DNA of 64,000 bases, from NCBI GenBank assembly GCA_003600225.1, contig QZFT01000036.1, forward strand, positions 28,162 to 92,161, read 5' to 3'. The stretch comes from Pseudonocardiaceae bacterium YIM PH 21723. Its GTDB lineage: Bacteria; Actinomycetota; Actinomycetes; Mycobacteriales; Pseudonocardiaceae. Under the pieces are notes generated by a model, which ran no database searches, was not told the DNA's origin, and was given only the letters and a program-made list of their open reading frames with translations. The position numbers and the translations under genes are program-made. Positions 55,486 to 63,104 of the stretch are shown here, piece by piece. Positions within the stretch are counted from its first letter, which is position 1, and every line of letters begins with the position of its first letter.

Positions 55486-56331
55486 GTGACTCCCGTGTAC
55501 AAGAAACTCGCGCTGGCTACCGCGGCGCTGGCCCTCTTCGGCGCCACCGTCACCCTGCCCGGTCTCATTCAGCTCGACACCGTGGCGCAGGCCGATGTGC
55601 CCGCGTCCCTGGCGGGCACAGTCGACGTCGGTGACTGCTCTTACTCCCTGGTGAAGCTCGCCGGGGCGAAGTCGACCGACAAGGCGTTGATCCTCACCGC
55701 CGGGCACTGCATCCGGGGGCTCGCCGCCGCCGACGTCATGGTCGACTCCCCGTTCACCGAGAGCGGCAATCCCCAGGTACTGGACGCCAACGGCAACGCC
55801 GTGACCGGTGTCCACCGGATCAAGGTGCTGTACGCGACCCGGTCCGGCACGGATATGGCGCTCTACCAGGCAGCAGAGACCTACGGCCAGTTGTCGGCCA
55901 AGCGTGCGGCGGTGCTGGAGCTGTCCAGCGAGCACCCGGCTGCCGGCACGGAGATCTTCCTGCCGAGCAGCTTCCACAGGAGGTCCTTCGAATGTGCCAT
56001 CGACGGCTTCGTGCACCAGCTGAAGGAAGGCGATCGCACCTGGAACGACTCCATCCGCTACACGACCGCCTGTAAGACCGAGCCGGGTGCTTCTGGTTCG
56101 CCGATCGTGGACAAGGCAACCGGCAAGGTCGTCGGGGTGCACAACACGGGTAACAACGGTGGGCGATGCACGGACGACAACCCGTGCGAGGTGGATGCCA
56201 ACGGCACGGTAAAGGTGGACAAGGGGCGCAAGTACGGCCAGCAGACCTTCCAGGTCTACGGCTGCCTCGGCGAGGGTTCCACGATCGACCTGACCAAGTC
56301 CGGCTGCACCTTGGCCAAGCCGAAGCAGTAG
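55486..56331 (+). CDS. Secreted trypsin-fold serine peptidase 2
   Basis: A 281-residue member, starting directly after the stop of peptidase 1 (TAGGTG), so the two are coupled. Triad: H74, here in TAGHC rather than TNGHC; D123 in SGTDMALYQ; S203 in GASGSP. These are the most chymotrypsin-like surroundings in the array. The loop before the serine (CKTEPGAS) and the RRSFECAIDGF region differ from peptidase 1, while the 3' end is identical to it, which indicates gene conversion. Confidence 0.88.
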   Translation: MTPVYKKLALATAALALFGATVTLPGLIQLDTVAQADVPASLAGTVDVGDCSYSLVKLAGAKSTDKALILTAGHCIRGLAAADVMVDSPFTESGNPQVLDANGNAVTGVHRIKVLYATRSGTDMALYQAAETYGQLSAKRAAVLELSSEHPAAGTEIFLPSSFHRRSFECAIDGFVHQLKEGDRTWNDSIRYTTACKTEPGASGSPIVDKATGKVVGVHNTGNNGGRCTDDNPCEVDANGTVKVDKGRKYGQQTFQVYGCLGEGSTIDLTKSGCTLAKPKQ

Positions 56332-56344
56332 GACCCGGCACAGC

Positions 56345-56449
56345 TACAGCGCAGGTTGACATCGATGGCAGATGATCAACCGTCGGGTTGATGTGCAATA
56401 CCGCCCGTCCGGGGTGAGATAGACCAATACCCGGCCGGGAGGTTGTGTC
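56345..56449 (+). promoter_or_regulatory. Conserved upstream region of 41-aa protein gene 2
   Basis: Contains GGTTGACAT, an inverted TGATCAACC, GGGTTGATGTGC, ATAGACCAATACC and CCGGGAGG, in the same order as before copy 1. The two inverted GGTTGA half-sites and the third direct one could bind a dimeric regulator. Confidence 0.5.
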
Positions 56450-56575
56450 ATGCGAACGGTGACCGTAGTGAAACCGCTGCCAGCAGTGCGGCCGAAGCTC
56501 GCCACCAAGCAGGTCACGATCCCAGTCCGGCCGGCAACACGCCCCATTGCCGGCCGGCTGCACATGTCCCAGTAG
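56450..56575 (+). CDS. 41-residue basic Pro/Val-rich small protein, copy 2
   Basis: Forty-one codons with GGGAGG eight bases upstream, a paralogue of the gene at 54261. It starts MRTVTVV, has KQVT and PVRP in the same positions, and shares the ending AGRLHMSQ exactly. Identity is highest at both ends and lower in the middle, a pattern of protein-level selection. It again lies immediately before a serine protease gene that carries the leader motif, so the pairing of small protein and protease occurs twice. Confidence 0.75.
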   Translation: MRTVTVVKPLPAVRPKLATKQVTIPVRPATRPIAGRLHMSQ

Positions 56576-56626
56576 TCGAGACCAATCTCGTACGTCATGT
56601 GACTGATGCATTGCCCGCCGAGGCGT

Positions 56627-56659
56627 AGTTATCTCTCCTTAACCCTGCATCGAGAGGTT
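56627..56659 (+). promoter_or_regulatory. Conserved protease leader motif, copy 2
   Basis: AGTTATCTCTCCTTA, CCCTGC and CGAGAGGT before the GTG at 56668; GAGAGG probably serves as ribosome site. Confidence 0.6.
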
Positions 56660-56667
56660 CCTCACCC

Positions 56668-57516
56668 GTGCGTAAGTCCCTGCTCGCCTTCGCGGCCGCC
56701 GCAACCCTGGGGGCGGCCGCGTTCGCCGTTTCCCCCGCCATCGTCGATCCGGTGGCCCAGATCGCCGCCAAGACCACCCTGGCCGGCGCCGTCGACCTGA
56801 AGACCTGCTCCGCCTCCATCATCAAGCTGACCGGTTCACAGCCGGACGACCATGCGCTGATGATGACCAACGGCCACTGCGTCACCGGTTCGAACACCCC
56901 CGCGGACGAGGTCGTCGTCAACGAGGCGTACGGCCGGGCCCGCGGCAACCCGTTCGACGCCAACGGCAAGCTGCTCAGCGAGACGCTGTTCGTGGACAAG
57001 ATCCTGTACTCCACGATGAAGGACACCGATCTCGGCATCTACCAGCTGGCCAAGACCTACAAGCAGCTCGCGGAGCTGAACGTGCCCGCGCTGCTGCTGT
57101 CCGACCAGCACCCGGTCGCAGGCACCCCGATCGACATCCCCACCGGGTTCCACAAGGTCGTCTACTCCTGCGCGATCGACGGCTTCGTGCCGAAGGTCAA
57201 GGAAGGCGTCTGGACCTGGACCGACTCGATCCGCTACACCCCGGCGAAGCCGTGCGGGACCCAGGGCGGCAGCTCCGGCTCACCGATCGTGGACCCGGCC
57301 ACCGGCAAGGTCGTCGGGGTCAACAACACCGGCAACGCCAACGGCACGCAGTGCGCGGTGAACAGCCCGTGTGAGGTCGACGCCAACGGCAAGACCACCT
57401 CGGTCAAGAGCGGCGAGTACGGCCAGCAGACCTTCCAGATCTACGGCTGCCTCGGCGCCGGTTCGACCATCGACCTGAGCAAGCCCGGTTGTGCCCTGCC
57501 CAAGCCGAAGAAATAG
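56668..57516 (+). CDS. Secreted trypsin-fold serine peptidase 3
   Basis: A 282-residue member beginning with the GTG at 56668. Signal peptide LLAFAAAATLGAAAFAVSPA. Triad: H70 (TNGHC), D121 (KDTDLGIYQ), S203 (GGSSGSP). The Asp motif has KDTD instead of SGTD, and the serine loop has an extra two residues (CGTQGGSS). It heads a new transcription unit with its own leader motif and the 41-aa protein upstream; peptidase 4 follows directly. Confidence 0.88.
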   Translation: MRKSLLAFAAAATLGAAAFAVSPAIVDPVAQIAAKTTLAGAVDLKTCSASIIKLTGSQPDDHALMMTNGHCVTGSNTPADEVVVNEAYGRARGNPFDANGKLLSETLFVDKILYSTMKDTDLGIYQLAKTYKQLAELNVPALLLSDQHPVAGTPIDIPTGFHKVVYSCAIDGFVPKVKEGVWTWTDSIRYTPAKPCGTQGGSSGSPIVDPATGKVVGVNNTGNANGTQCAVNSPCEVDANGKTTSVKSGEYGQQTFQIYGCLGAGSTIDLSKPGCALPKPKK

Positions 57517-58344
57517 GTGATCCCCCTGCGTAAGCCACTCGCGCTGGTCGCCGCCGCCTTGGCCGTAGCCGGCGCCGTCACCCTGCCCAGCGTCGCCCAG
57601 GCCGCCGTTCCCGCCTCACTGGCCGGCACGGTCTCGGTCGGTGACTGTTCCTATTCGCTGGTGAAGCTTTCCAGTTCGAAGCCCACCGACAAGGCGTTGA
57701 TCTTCACCAACGGGCATTGCCTCAAGATCATGGGTGCCGACGAGGTGATCGTGAACCGCGCGTACACCGAGACCAAGAACCCGCAGGTCCTGGACGCCAA
57801 CGGTAACGCGGTGGCCGCCGTGCGCCGGACCAGGATCCTGTACGCCACCATGTCCGGCACCGACGTGACGATCTACCAGACGGCCGAGACCTACGGCGAC
57901 CTGTCCGCCAAAGGTGCGCCGATGCTGGAACTGTCCAGCGCGCATCCCACCGCGGGCACGCAGGTCTTCGTGCCCAGCAGCTACTGGCGGAAGTCCTACC
58001 AGTGCGCCGTCGACGGCTTCGTGCACCAGCTGAAGGAAGGCGTGCACACCTGGAACGACTCGATCCGGTACACGACCGCCTGCAAGGTCGAACCGGGTTC
58101 CTCCGGCTCGCCGATCGTCTACAAGGCCAGCGGCAAGATCATCGGCATCAACAACACGGTGAACGAGTCCGGTGAGCGCTGTACGGGGAACAACCCCTGC
58201 GAGGTGGACGCCAACGGCGCGGTGAAGGTGGACCGCGGGCGTGGCTACGGCCAGCAGACCTACCTGGTCTACGGCTGCCTCGGCGCCAATTCCACCATCG
58301 ACCTGACCAAGTCCGGCTGCGCGCTGGCCAAGCCGAAGGCGTGA
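57517..58344 (+). CDS. Secreted trypsin-fold serine peptidase 4
   Basis: A 275-residue member starting at the GTG directly after the stop of peptidase 3. Signal peptide LALVAAALAVAGAVTLPSVAQA, mature start near VPASLAGTV. Triad: H67 (TNGHC), D116 (SGTDVTIYQ), S196 (GSSGSP). It is closest to peptidases 1 and 2. It has the shortest signal region among the first four. Its stop overlaps peptidase 5 by four bases. Confidence 0.88.
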   Translation: MIPLRKPLALVAAALAVAGAVTLPSVAQAAVPASLAGTVSVGDCSYSLVKLSSSKPTDKALIFTNGHCLKIMGADEVIVNRAYTETKNPQVLDANGNAVAAVRRTRILYATMSGTDVTIYQTAETYGDLSAKGAPMLELSSAHPTAGTQVFVPSSYWRKSYQCAVDGFVHQLKEGVHTWNDSIRYTTACKVEPGSSGSPIVYKASGKIIGINNTVNESGERCTGNNPCEVDANGAVKVDRGRGYGQQTYLVYGCLGANSTIDLTKSGCALAKPKA

Positions 58345-59150
58345 CGACGATGCGAGTCCTTCGTGCGGCGCTGGCCGCCCTGCTGTTCGCCGGCCTGACC
58401 GGCACCGCCGCTGCCGCCCCGGCGGAGACCACCTTCGCCGGCACCGTCGGCTACTCGGGATGCTCGGCGGCCACGGTGAGGTTCGCCGGTGCCGCGGACA
58501 CCGACAACGCCCTGGTGCTGACCAACGGACATTGCGTCCGGCTGCTCGGGGCCGACGAGGTCGTCGTGAACGAGCCCTGGGACAACTTCTGGTTCTGGCT
58601 GTACGACGACAAGGGCAACGGCATCATCAACGTGCAGCCCAAGCAGGTGCTGTACGCGACCATGTCCGGCACCGATATCGCGTTGATCCAGCTGCACAAG
58701 ACCTACGCGGACGTCGCGGCGTACGGCGCGAAGACCCTGGAGCTCGCGAGCAGTCCTCCGGCAGCGGGAACGGCGATCGACCTGCCGTCCTCGTTCGCCC
58801 ACGAGATCTTCCGCTGCGAGATCGACGGCTTCGTGCCGCAGCTGAAGGAGGACCGCTGGACCTGGCGGGACTCCATCCGCTACACCACCTGCGCGACCAG
58901 GAACGGCACCTCCGGCACCCCCATCCTGAACCGGGCCACCGGCAAGGTCATCGGGATCAACAACACCGGCAATGACAGCGGTGAGCGGTGCACACTCGGA
59001 AATCCCTGCGAGGTCGACGACAAGGGAACAGTTACCGTCCGCAAGGGGCAGAACTACGGACAGCAGACATACCCGCTCTACACTTGCCTCGGCGCACACT
59101 CAACGATCGACTTGACCAAATCCGGCTGTACGCTTCCTAAGCCGAAGTAA
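58341..59150 (+). CDS. Secreted trypsin-fold serine peptidase 5
   Basis: A 269-residue member. The GTG at 58341 overlaps the previous stop (GTGA), and an ATG at 58350 is an alternative. Triad: H64, D112 (SGTDIALIQ), S191 in GTSGTP, where the usual SGSP is SGTP. A unique Trp-rich segment (EPWDNFWFWLYDDKGNG) replaces the family loop after the histidine, which may reshape the substrate pocket. Confidence 0.87.
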   Translation: MTTMRVLRAALAALLFAGLTGTAAAAPAETTFAGTVGYSGCSAATVRFAGAADTDNALVLTNGHCVRLLGADEVVVNEPWDNFWFWLYDDKGNGIINVQPKQVLYATMSGTDIALIQLHKTYADVAAYGAKTLELASSPPAAGTAIDLPSSFAHEIFRCEIDGFVPQLKEDRWTWRDSIRYTTCATRNGTSGTPILNRATGKVIGINNTGNDSGERCTLGNPCEVDDKGTVTVRKGQNYGQQTYPLYTCLGAHSTIDLTKSGCTLPKPK

Positions 59151-59178
59151 CAATTCCTGCACTCACCAACGAATACAC

Positions 59179-59210
59179 AGTTATCTCCGTAAACCCTGCT
59201 GCGAGAGGTA
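59179..59210 (+). promoter_or_regulatory. Conserved protease leader motif, copy 3
   Basis: AGTTATCTCCGTAAACCCTGC followed by GCGAGAGGT, seven bases before the ATG at 59217. The gap from 59151 holds nothing else. Confidence 0.55.
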
Positions 59211-59216
59211 TCAGTA

Positions 59217-60065
59217 ATGCGTATTTCCCGTAAGGCGCTGTTAGCACTGGTCTCGGCTGCCGCCCTGGCCACCATCGGTGCCACCACCCTGCCCGCCACC
59301 AGCCACGTCGACACCGTCGCGGCCGAAGCCGCCGCCGCGCCGAGCCTGGCCGGCACCGTCGCGCTGAACAACTGTTCCGGCTCGATCATCCGGTTCGCCA
59401 CGTCCCAGGACACCGACAAGGCCGTGATGATGACCAACGGTCACTGCCTGGAATCCGGCATGCCCGGCGCCGGACAGGTGATCGTCAACAAGCCGTCCAC
59501 CCGGAGCGCCACCCTGCTGAACGCCACCGGTGGCTCGCTCGGCACGGTGAAGGCCACCTCGATCATGTACGGCACGATGACCGACACCGACGTGGCGCTC
59601 TACCAGCTGAGCTCCACCTACGCGCAGATCAAGGCGTTGAAGTTCGAGGCGTTGCCGTTCTCCGCCAGCCACCCGACGGACGGCACGCTGATCGACATCC
59701 CGAGCGGTTACTGGAAGAAGACCTACCAGTGCGGCATCGAGGGCTTCGTCTACCAGCTGAAGGAAGGCGCCTGGACCTGGAAGGACTCCATCCGCTACGG
59801 CATGGAGTGCCAGGCCGAGCACGGCTCTTCCGGCTCGCCGATCGTGGACCGCGCCACCCGCACGGTCATCGGCATCAACAACACCGGCAACGACGAAGGC
59901 CAGCGCTGCACGGTGAACAACCCGTGCGAGGTCGACCAGGCCGGCAACGTCAAGGTCGACAAGGGCCGTAGCTACGGCGAGCAGACCTACCAGATCAACG
60001 GCTGCCTGGGCGCCGGTTCCACGATCGACCTGAACAAGGCCGGCTGCACGCTGGCCAAGCCCTAG
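59217..60065 (+). CDS. Secreted trypsin-fold serine peptidase 6
   Basis: A 282-residue member opening the second sub-group, whose mature N-terminus reads ALNNCSGSIIR. The signal peptide is long (MRISRKALLALVSAAALATI...), ending near AEAAAAPS. Triad: H76 (TNGHC), D125 (TDTDVALYQ), S205 (HGSSGSP). The His before the serine loop (EHGSSG) is shared with peptidase 7. It has its own leader motif. Confidence 0.88.
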   Translation: MRISRKALLALVSAAALATIGATTLPATSHVDTVAAEAAAAPSLAGTVALNNCSGSIIRFATSQDTDKAVMMTNGHCLESGMPGAGQVIVNKPSTRSATLLNATGGSLGTVKATSIMYGTMTDTDVALYQLSSTYAQIKALKFEALPFSASHPTDGTLIDIPSGYWKKTYQCGIEGFVYQLKEGAWTWKDSIRYGMECQAEHGSSGSPIVDRATRTVIGINNTGNDEGQRCTVNNPCEVDQAGNVKVDKGRSYGEQTYQINGCLGAGSTIDLNKAGCTLAKP

Positions 60066-60135
60066 TTTTCCCCCGCCGCCGGGTCCTCAACGGAGAGGAT
60101 CCGGCGGCTTCACCCTGCCCCGAGGAGGACAAAAG

Positions 60136-60951
60136 GTGTACTTAGTCAAGAGCATCGTGGCCGCGTTGGCGCTGGTCATGGTTACCGGGGGAGTCGCGCA
60201 GGCCGATGAGCCGCCCACGTTGGAGGGCGCCGTCGGGCTGAGCAACTGCTCCGGCTCGGTCATCCGGCTGACCACCTCGGAAGACGAGGACCCGGCCATG
60301 GTGCTCACCAATGGCCACTGCACCCAGCAGTTCAAGCCCAAGCCCGGGTACGCGTCGGTGAACCAGCCGATCGTCCGGGACATCACCGTGCTGGACGCCG
60401 AGGGCAACGCCCAGGCGCGCGCGAAGACCACCAAGCTGCTGTACGCCACGCTGACCGGCACCGACATCGGCCTCTACCAGCTGGACAAGAGCTACGACCA
60501 GCTTTCGAGCGAGGGCGCCAAGATCTTCGAGCTGGCCCCGGAACACCCGCACGCCGGTCAGGGCATCCACCTGATCGCCGGGCACGAGAAGTGGAAGAAG
60601 ACCTGGGCCTGCTCGGTCGAGCGCTTCGTCTACGAGCTGCGGGAGGAGCCGGAGACCCAGCGCGACTCCCTCCGCTACGCGCCCGGCTGCCAGACCGGTC
60701 ACGGCACCTCCGGTTCGCCGCTGATCGACCCGGACACCGACCAGGTCATCGGCGTGCACAACACCGGCAACGACGACGGTCAGCAGTGCACCAACAACAA
60801 CCCCTGCGAGGTGGACGAACAGGGCAACATCACCGTCCACCACAACCAGAAGTACGGCCAGCAGACCTACCAGCTCTACGGCTGCCTCGCCGAGCACTCG
60901 GAGATCGACCTGAGCCGGGCCGAGTGCGCGCTCACCAAGGCGGTGGCGTAG
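60136..60951 (+). CDS. Secreted trypsin-fold serine peptidase 7
   Basis: A 271-residue member; GTG start after GAGGAGGACAAAAG. Signal peptide IVAALALVMVTGGVAQA. Triad: H61 (TNGHC), D110 (TGTDIGLYQ), S192 (GHGTSGSP). It is more acidic and carries extra charged residues before the fourth Cys (ELREEPETQRDSLR). The stop is two bases before the next start, so it is paired with peptidase 8. Confidence 0.88.
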   Translation: MYLVKSIVAALALVMVTGGVAQADEPPTLEGAVGLSNCSGSVIRLTTSEDEDPAMVLTNGHCTQQFKPKPGYASVNQPIVRDITVLDAEGNAQARAKTTKLLYATLTGTDIGLYQLDKSYDQLSSEGAKIFELAPEHPHAGQGIHLIAGHEKWKKTWACSVERFVYELREEPETQRDSLRYAPGCQTGHGTSGSPLIDPDTDQVIGVHNTGNDDGQQCTNNNPCEVDEQGNITVHHNQKYGQQTYQLYGCLAEHSEIDLSRAECALTKAVA

Positions 60952-60953
60952 CC

Positions 60954-61772
60954 ATGAAGCTGCTCGCGCCGCTCGTCGCCGCCCTGCTGTTCGCGGGTAC
61001 CGGCATCGCCCACGCCGACGCTCCGACCCCGCTGACCGGTGCGGTGAAGCTGAGCAACTGCTCCGGCTCGATCATCCGGCTCACCGACTCGGAGGACGAG
61101 TCGCCGGCCCTGCTGCTCACCAACGGCCACTGCGTCGCCGCCGGCAACCCGGCGCCGACGAAGCCCGCGCCCAACGTCGCGGTGATCAATTTCCCGACCG
61201 TGCGGGACGCCAGTGTGCTGGACGCGGCGGGCAACGAGATCATCAAACTGCAGACCACGAAGCTCATCTACGGCACGCGTACCGGTACCGATATCGGCAT
61301 CTACCAGCTGAATCGCACCTACGGGCAGCTCGACGACCTGAATGTCCCGATCTTCGACCTGGCCGAGGACCGGCCCGAACAGGGCGCCACCATCGACGTG
61401 CTCTCCGGGTACTGGAAGTCCGTCTACTCCTGCAAGATCGACGGCTTCGTGTACGCGATCCACGAGGGTGGCACGGTGAAGAACGACGCCGTGCGCTACA
61501 CCCCGGAGTGCAAGACCATTCACGGCACCTCCGGCTCGCCGGTCGTCGACCGGGAGAGCGGCGAGATCGTCGCGATCAACAGCACCGGCTATGACGACAG
61601 CGGCGAACCGTGCTCGCTGAACAACCCGTGCGAGGTCGACGAGAACGGCACCGTGACGATCCGGAAGAACACCAACTACGCCATGCAGACCTACTGGATC
61701 CACGACTGCGTCGCGGATTCCGAGCTGGTGCTGGACGCCCCGGGCTGCAAGCTGTTCAACCCGAACAAGTAG
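60954..61772 (+). CDS. Secreted trypsin-fold serine peptidase 8
   Basis: A 272-residue member starting at the ATG two bases after the preceding stop; a much longer open frame upstream overlaps peptidase 7 and is rejected. Signal peptide LLAPLVAALLFAGTGIAHA. Triad: H59 (TNGHC), D113 (TGTDIGIYQ), S193 (HGTSGSP). It is the most diverged member: the usual GINNTGN reads AINSTGY, YGQQTYQ reads YAMQTYW, and the C-terminus ends LFNPNK. Confidence 0.87.
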   Translation: MKLLAPLVAALLFAGTGIAHADAPTPLTGAVKLSNCSGSIIRLTDSEDESPALLLTNGHCVAAGNPAPTKPAPNVAVINFPTVRDASVLDAAGNEIIKLQTTKLIYGTRTGTDIGIYQLNRTYGQLDDLNVPIFDLAEDRPEQGATIDVLSGYWKSVYSCKIDGFVYAIHEGGTVKNDAVRYTPECKTIHGTSGSPVVDRESGEIVAINSTGYDDSGEPCSLNNPCEVDENGTVTIRKNTNYAMQTYWIHDCVADSELVLDAPGCKLFNPNK

Positions 61773-61778
61773 ATGATC

Positions 61779-61813
61779 GGTGTGGCCCCGCCTTTCGGGG
61801 GCGGGGCCACACC
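61779..61813 (+). terminator. Strong hairpin terminator after peptidase 8
   Basis: GGTGTGGCCCCGCC pairs perfectly with GGCGGGGCCACACC around seven bases and is followed by CATTTAT. The strongest intrinsic terminator-like structure in the array. Confidence 0.85.
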
Positions 61814-61816
61814 CAT

Positions 61817-61844
61817 TTATCCACAGGGCAGTCACTTGTCCACA
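61817..61844. other. Paired DnaA-box-like motif, copy 3
   Basis: TTATCCACA, ten bases, then TTGTCCACA, between peptidases 8 and 9. The best match of the four pairs to the actinobacterial DnaA-box consensus. Confidence 0.5.
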
Positions 61845-61983
61845 ATCGCCGCCCACGTCGTTGCCGCACGTTCTCTTTCGCCGCAGGATGGATTCCGGCA
61901 TCCGGATTAGCCCATTTGGCGGATTGGGTCGCCATCGGAAAACCGATGGACTCACCTATATCCCTGCGTCGAAAGGAATACCC

Positions 61984-62793
61984 ATGCGTCTGGTCATCTC
62001 GGTGGCAGCCACCGTGCTGTTGTCCGCGTTCGGCGTCCTGCCCGCCGTCGCCGCGCCGGCGGCCGCCCCCACCCTGGACAGCATCGTCGCGTTGAACAAC
62101 TGCTCCGCCTCGATCATCAGGTTGACCAGCTCCCAGGACAATGACCGGGCCATCATGCAGACCAACGGCCACTGCTACGAAGGTGGCTTTCTGAAGGCCG
62201 GTCAGGTGATCACCGGCAAGAGCTCGACCCGCAGCGGCACCGTGCTGAACGCCGACGGCAGCAAGAAGACCACCGTGCAGGCCGACCGGGTCCTCTACGC
62301 GACGATGACGGACACCGACGTCGCCTGGTACCGGCTCACCGAGACGTACGCCCAGCTCAAGGAGAAGAAGGTCACCCCACTCGAGCTGGCCAGTACCCAC
62401 CCCGCCAAGGGCACGCAGATGGACGTGGTCTCCGGCTACTGGAAGAAGATCTACTCCTGCAACATCGACACCTTCGTTCACCAGCTGAAGGAGTCGGAGT
62501 GGACCTGGAAGGACTCGATCCGCTACACCAGCGCCTGCCAGACCATCGGTGGAACCTCGGGCAGTCCCATCGTCGACCGCAACACCGGTAAGGCCATCGG
62601 TATCAACAACACCGGCAACGAGTCCGGCGAGAAGTGCACCCTGAACAACCCGTGCGAGGTCGACCAGAGCGGCACTGTCACCGTCCACAAGGACTCGCAC
62701 TACGGCCAGCAGACCTACCAGCTCTACGGCTGCATCGGCGCGGGCAACGCGATCGACCCGAACAAGGCGGGCTGCACGTTACCCAAGCCCTGA
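61984..62793 (+). CDS. Secreted trypsin-fold serine peptidase 9
   Basis: A 269-residue member; the ATG at 61984 has GAAAGGAATACCC upstream and follows the shortened leader motif (CCCTGC, GAAAGG). Signal peptide VISVAATVLLSAFGVLPAVAAPA. Triad: H63 (TNGHC), D112 (TDTDVAWYR), S192 (GGTSGSP). It is the only member with Arg after the Tyr in the Asp motif and with CNIDTF in place of C.IDGF. It stands alone between terminators and gaps. Confidence 0.88.
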   Translation: MRLVISVAATVLLSAFGVLPAVAAPAAAPTLDSIVALNNCSASIIRLTSSQDNDRAIMQTNGHCYEGGFLKAGQVITGKSSTRSGTVLNADGSKKTTVQADRVLYATMTDTDVAWYRLTETYAQLKEKKVTPLELASTHPAKGTQMDVVSGYWKKIYSCNIDTFVHQLKESEWTWKDSIRYTSACQTIGGTSGSPIVDRNTGKAIGINNTGNESGEKCTLNNPCEVDQSGTVTVHKDSHYGQQTYQLYGCIGAGNAIDPNKAGCTLPKP

Positions 62794-63104
62794 CGTCTCG
62801 GGGATTGTGGCGGTGGGCCCCACTCGTAGGTTTTCCACAGGGCGTCCACCTATCCACAAATTCGCATTACCGCACCCTTATCCTCCGCATTCCCCGCACG
62901 CTTGAGGCATAGGCAATTCCTCACACGATTGGCGGCTATGCGTAGATCACGGTTGCGAGTGAACTCAGTGCTCTATTCCACATCGGGTTATTCACCCCGT
63001 GGTCGGCCGGGTCGTGCCTTGTCGGCGCCCCTAAGGCAGACCTCCGGCCTGCCCTCCCGGCCGCGTGAACAACCCGCTCAGGAAACCCTGCGAAAGGAAA
63101 ATCA
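62794..63104. other. Gap between peptidases 9 and 10
   Basis: 311 bases. It contains the fourth DnaA-box-like pair near its start and the short CCCTGC-GAAAGGA leader just before peptidase 10. Open frames in it are Arg/Ser-rich with no ribosome site, and I do not consider them genes. Confidence 0.6.
62831..62858. other. Paired DnaA-box-like motif, copy 4
   Basis: TTTTCCACA, ten bases (GGGCGTCCAC), then CTATCCACA. Same 19-base spacing as the other three; the spacer resembles that of copy 3. Confidence 0.45.

Noticed and set aside
54261..56575. 41-aa proteins as RiPP precursors
   Set aside because: No modifying enzyme, transporter or leader-peptide feature is nearby; only the weaker label of unknown small protein is supported.
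60591..61772. 393-codon frame giving peptidase 8 a long N-terminal extension
   Set aside because: The extension is an off-frame reading of peptidase 7; the ATG at 60954 is followed by a normal signal peptide.
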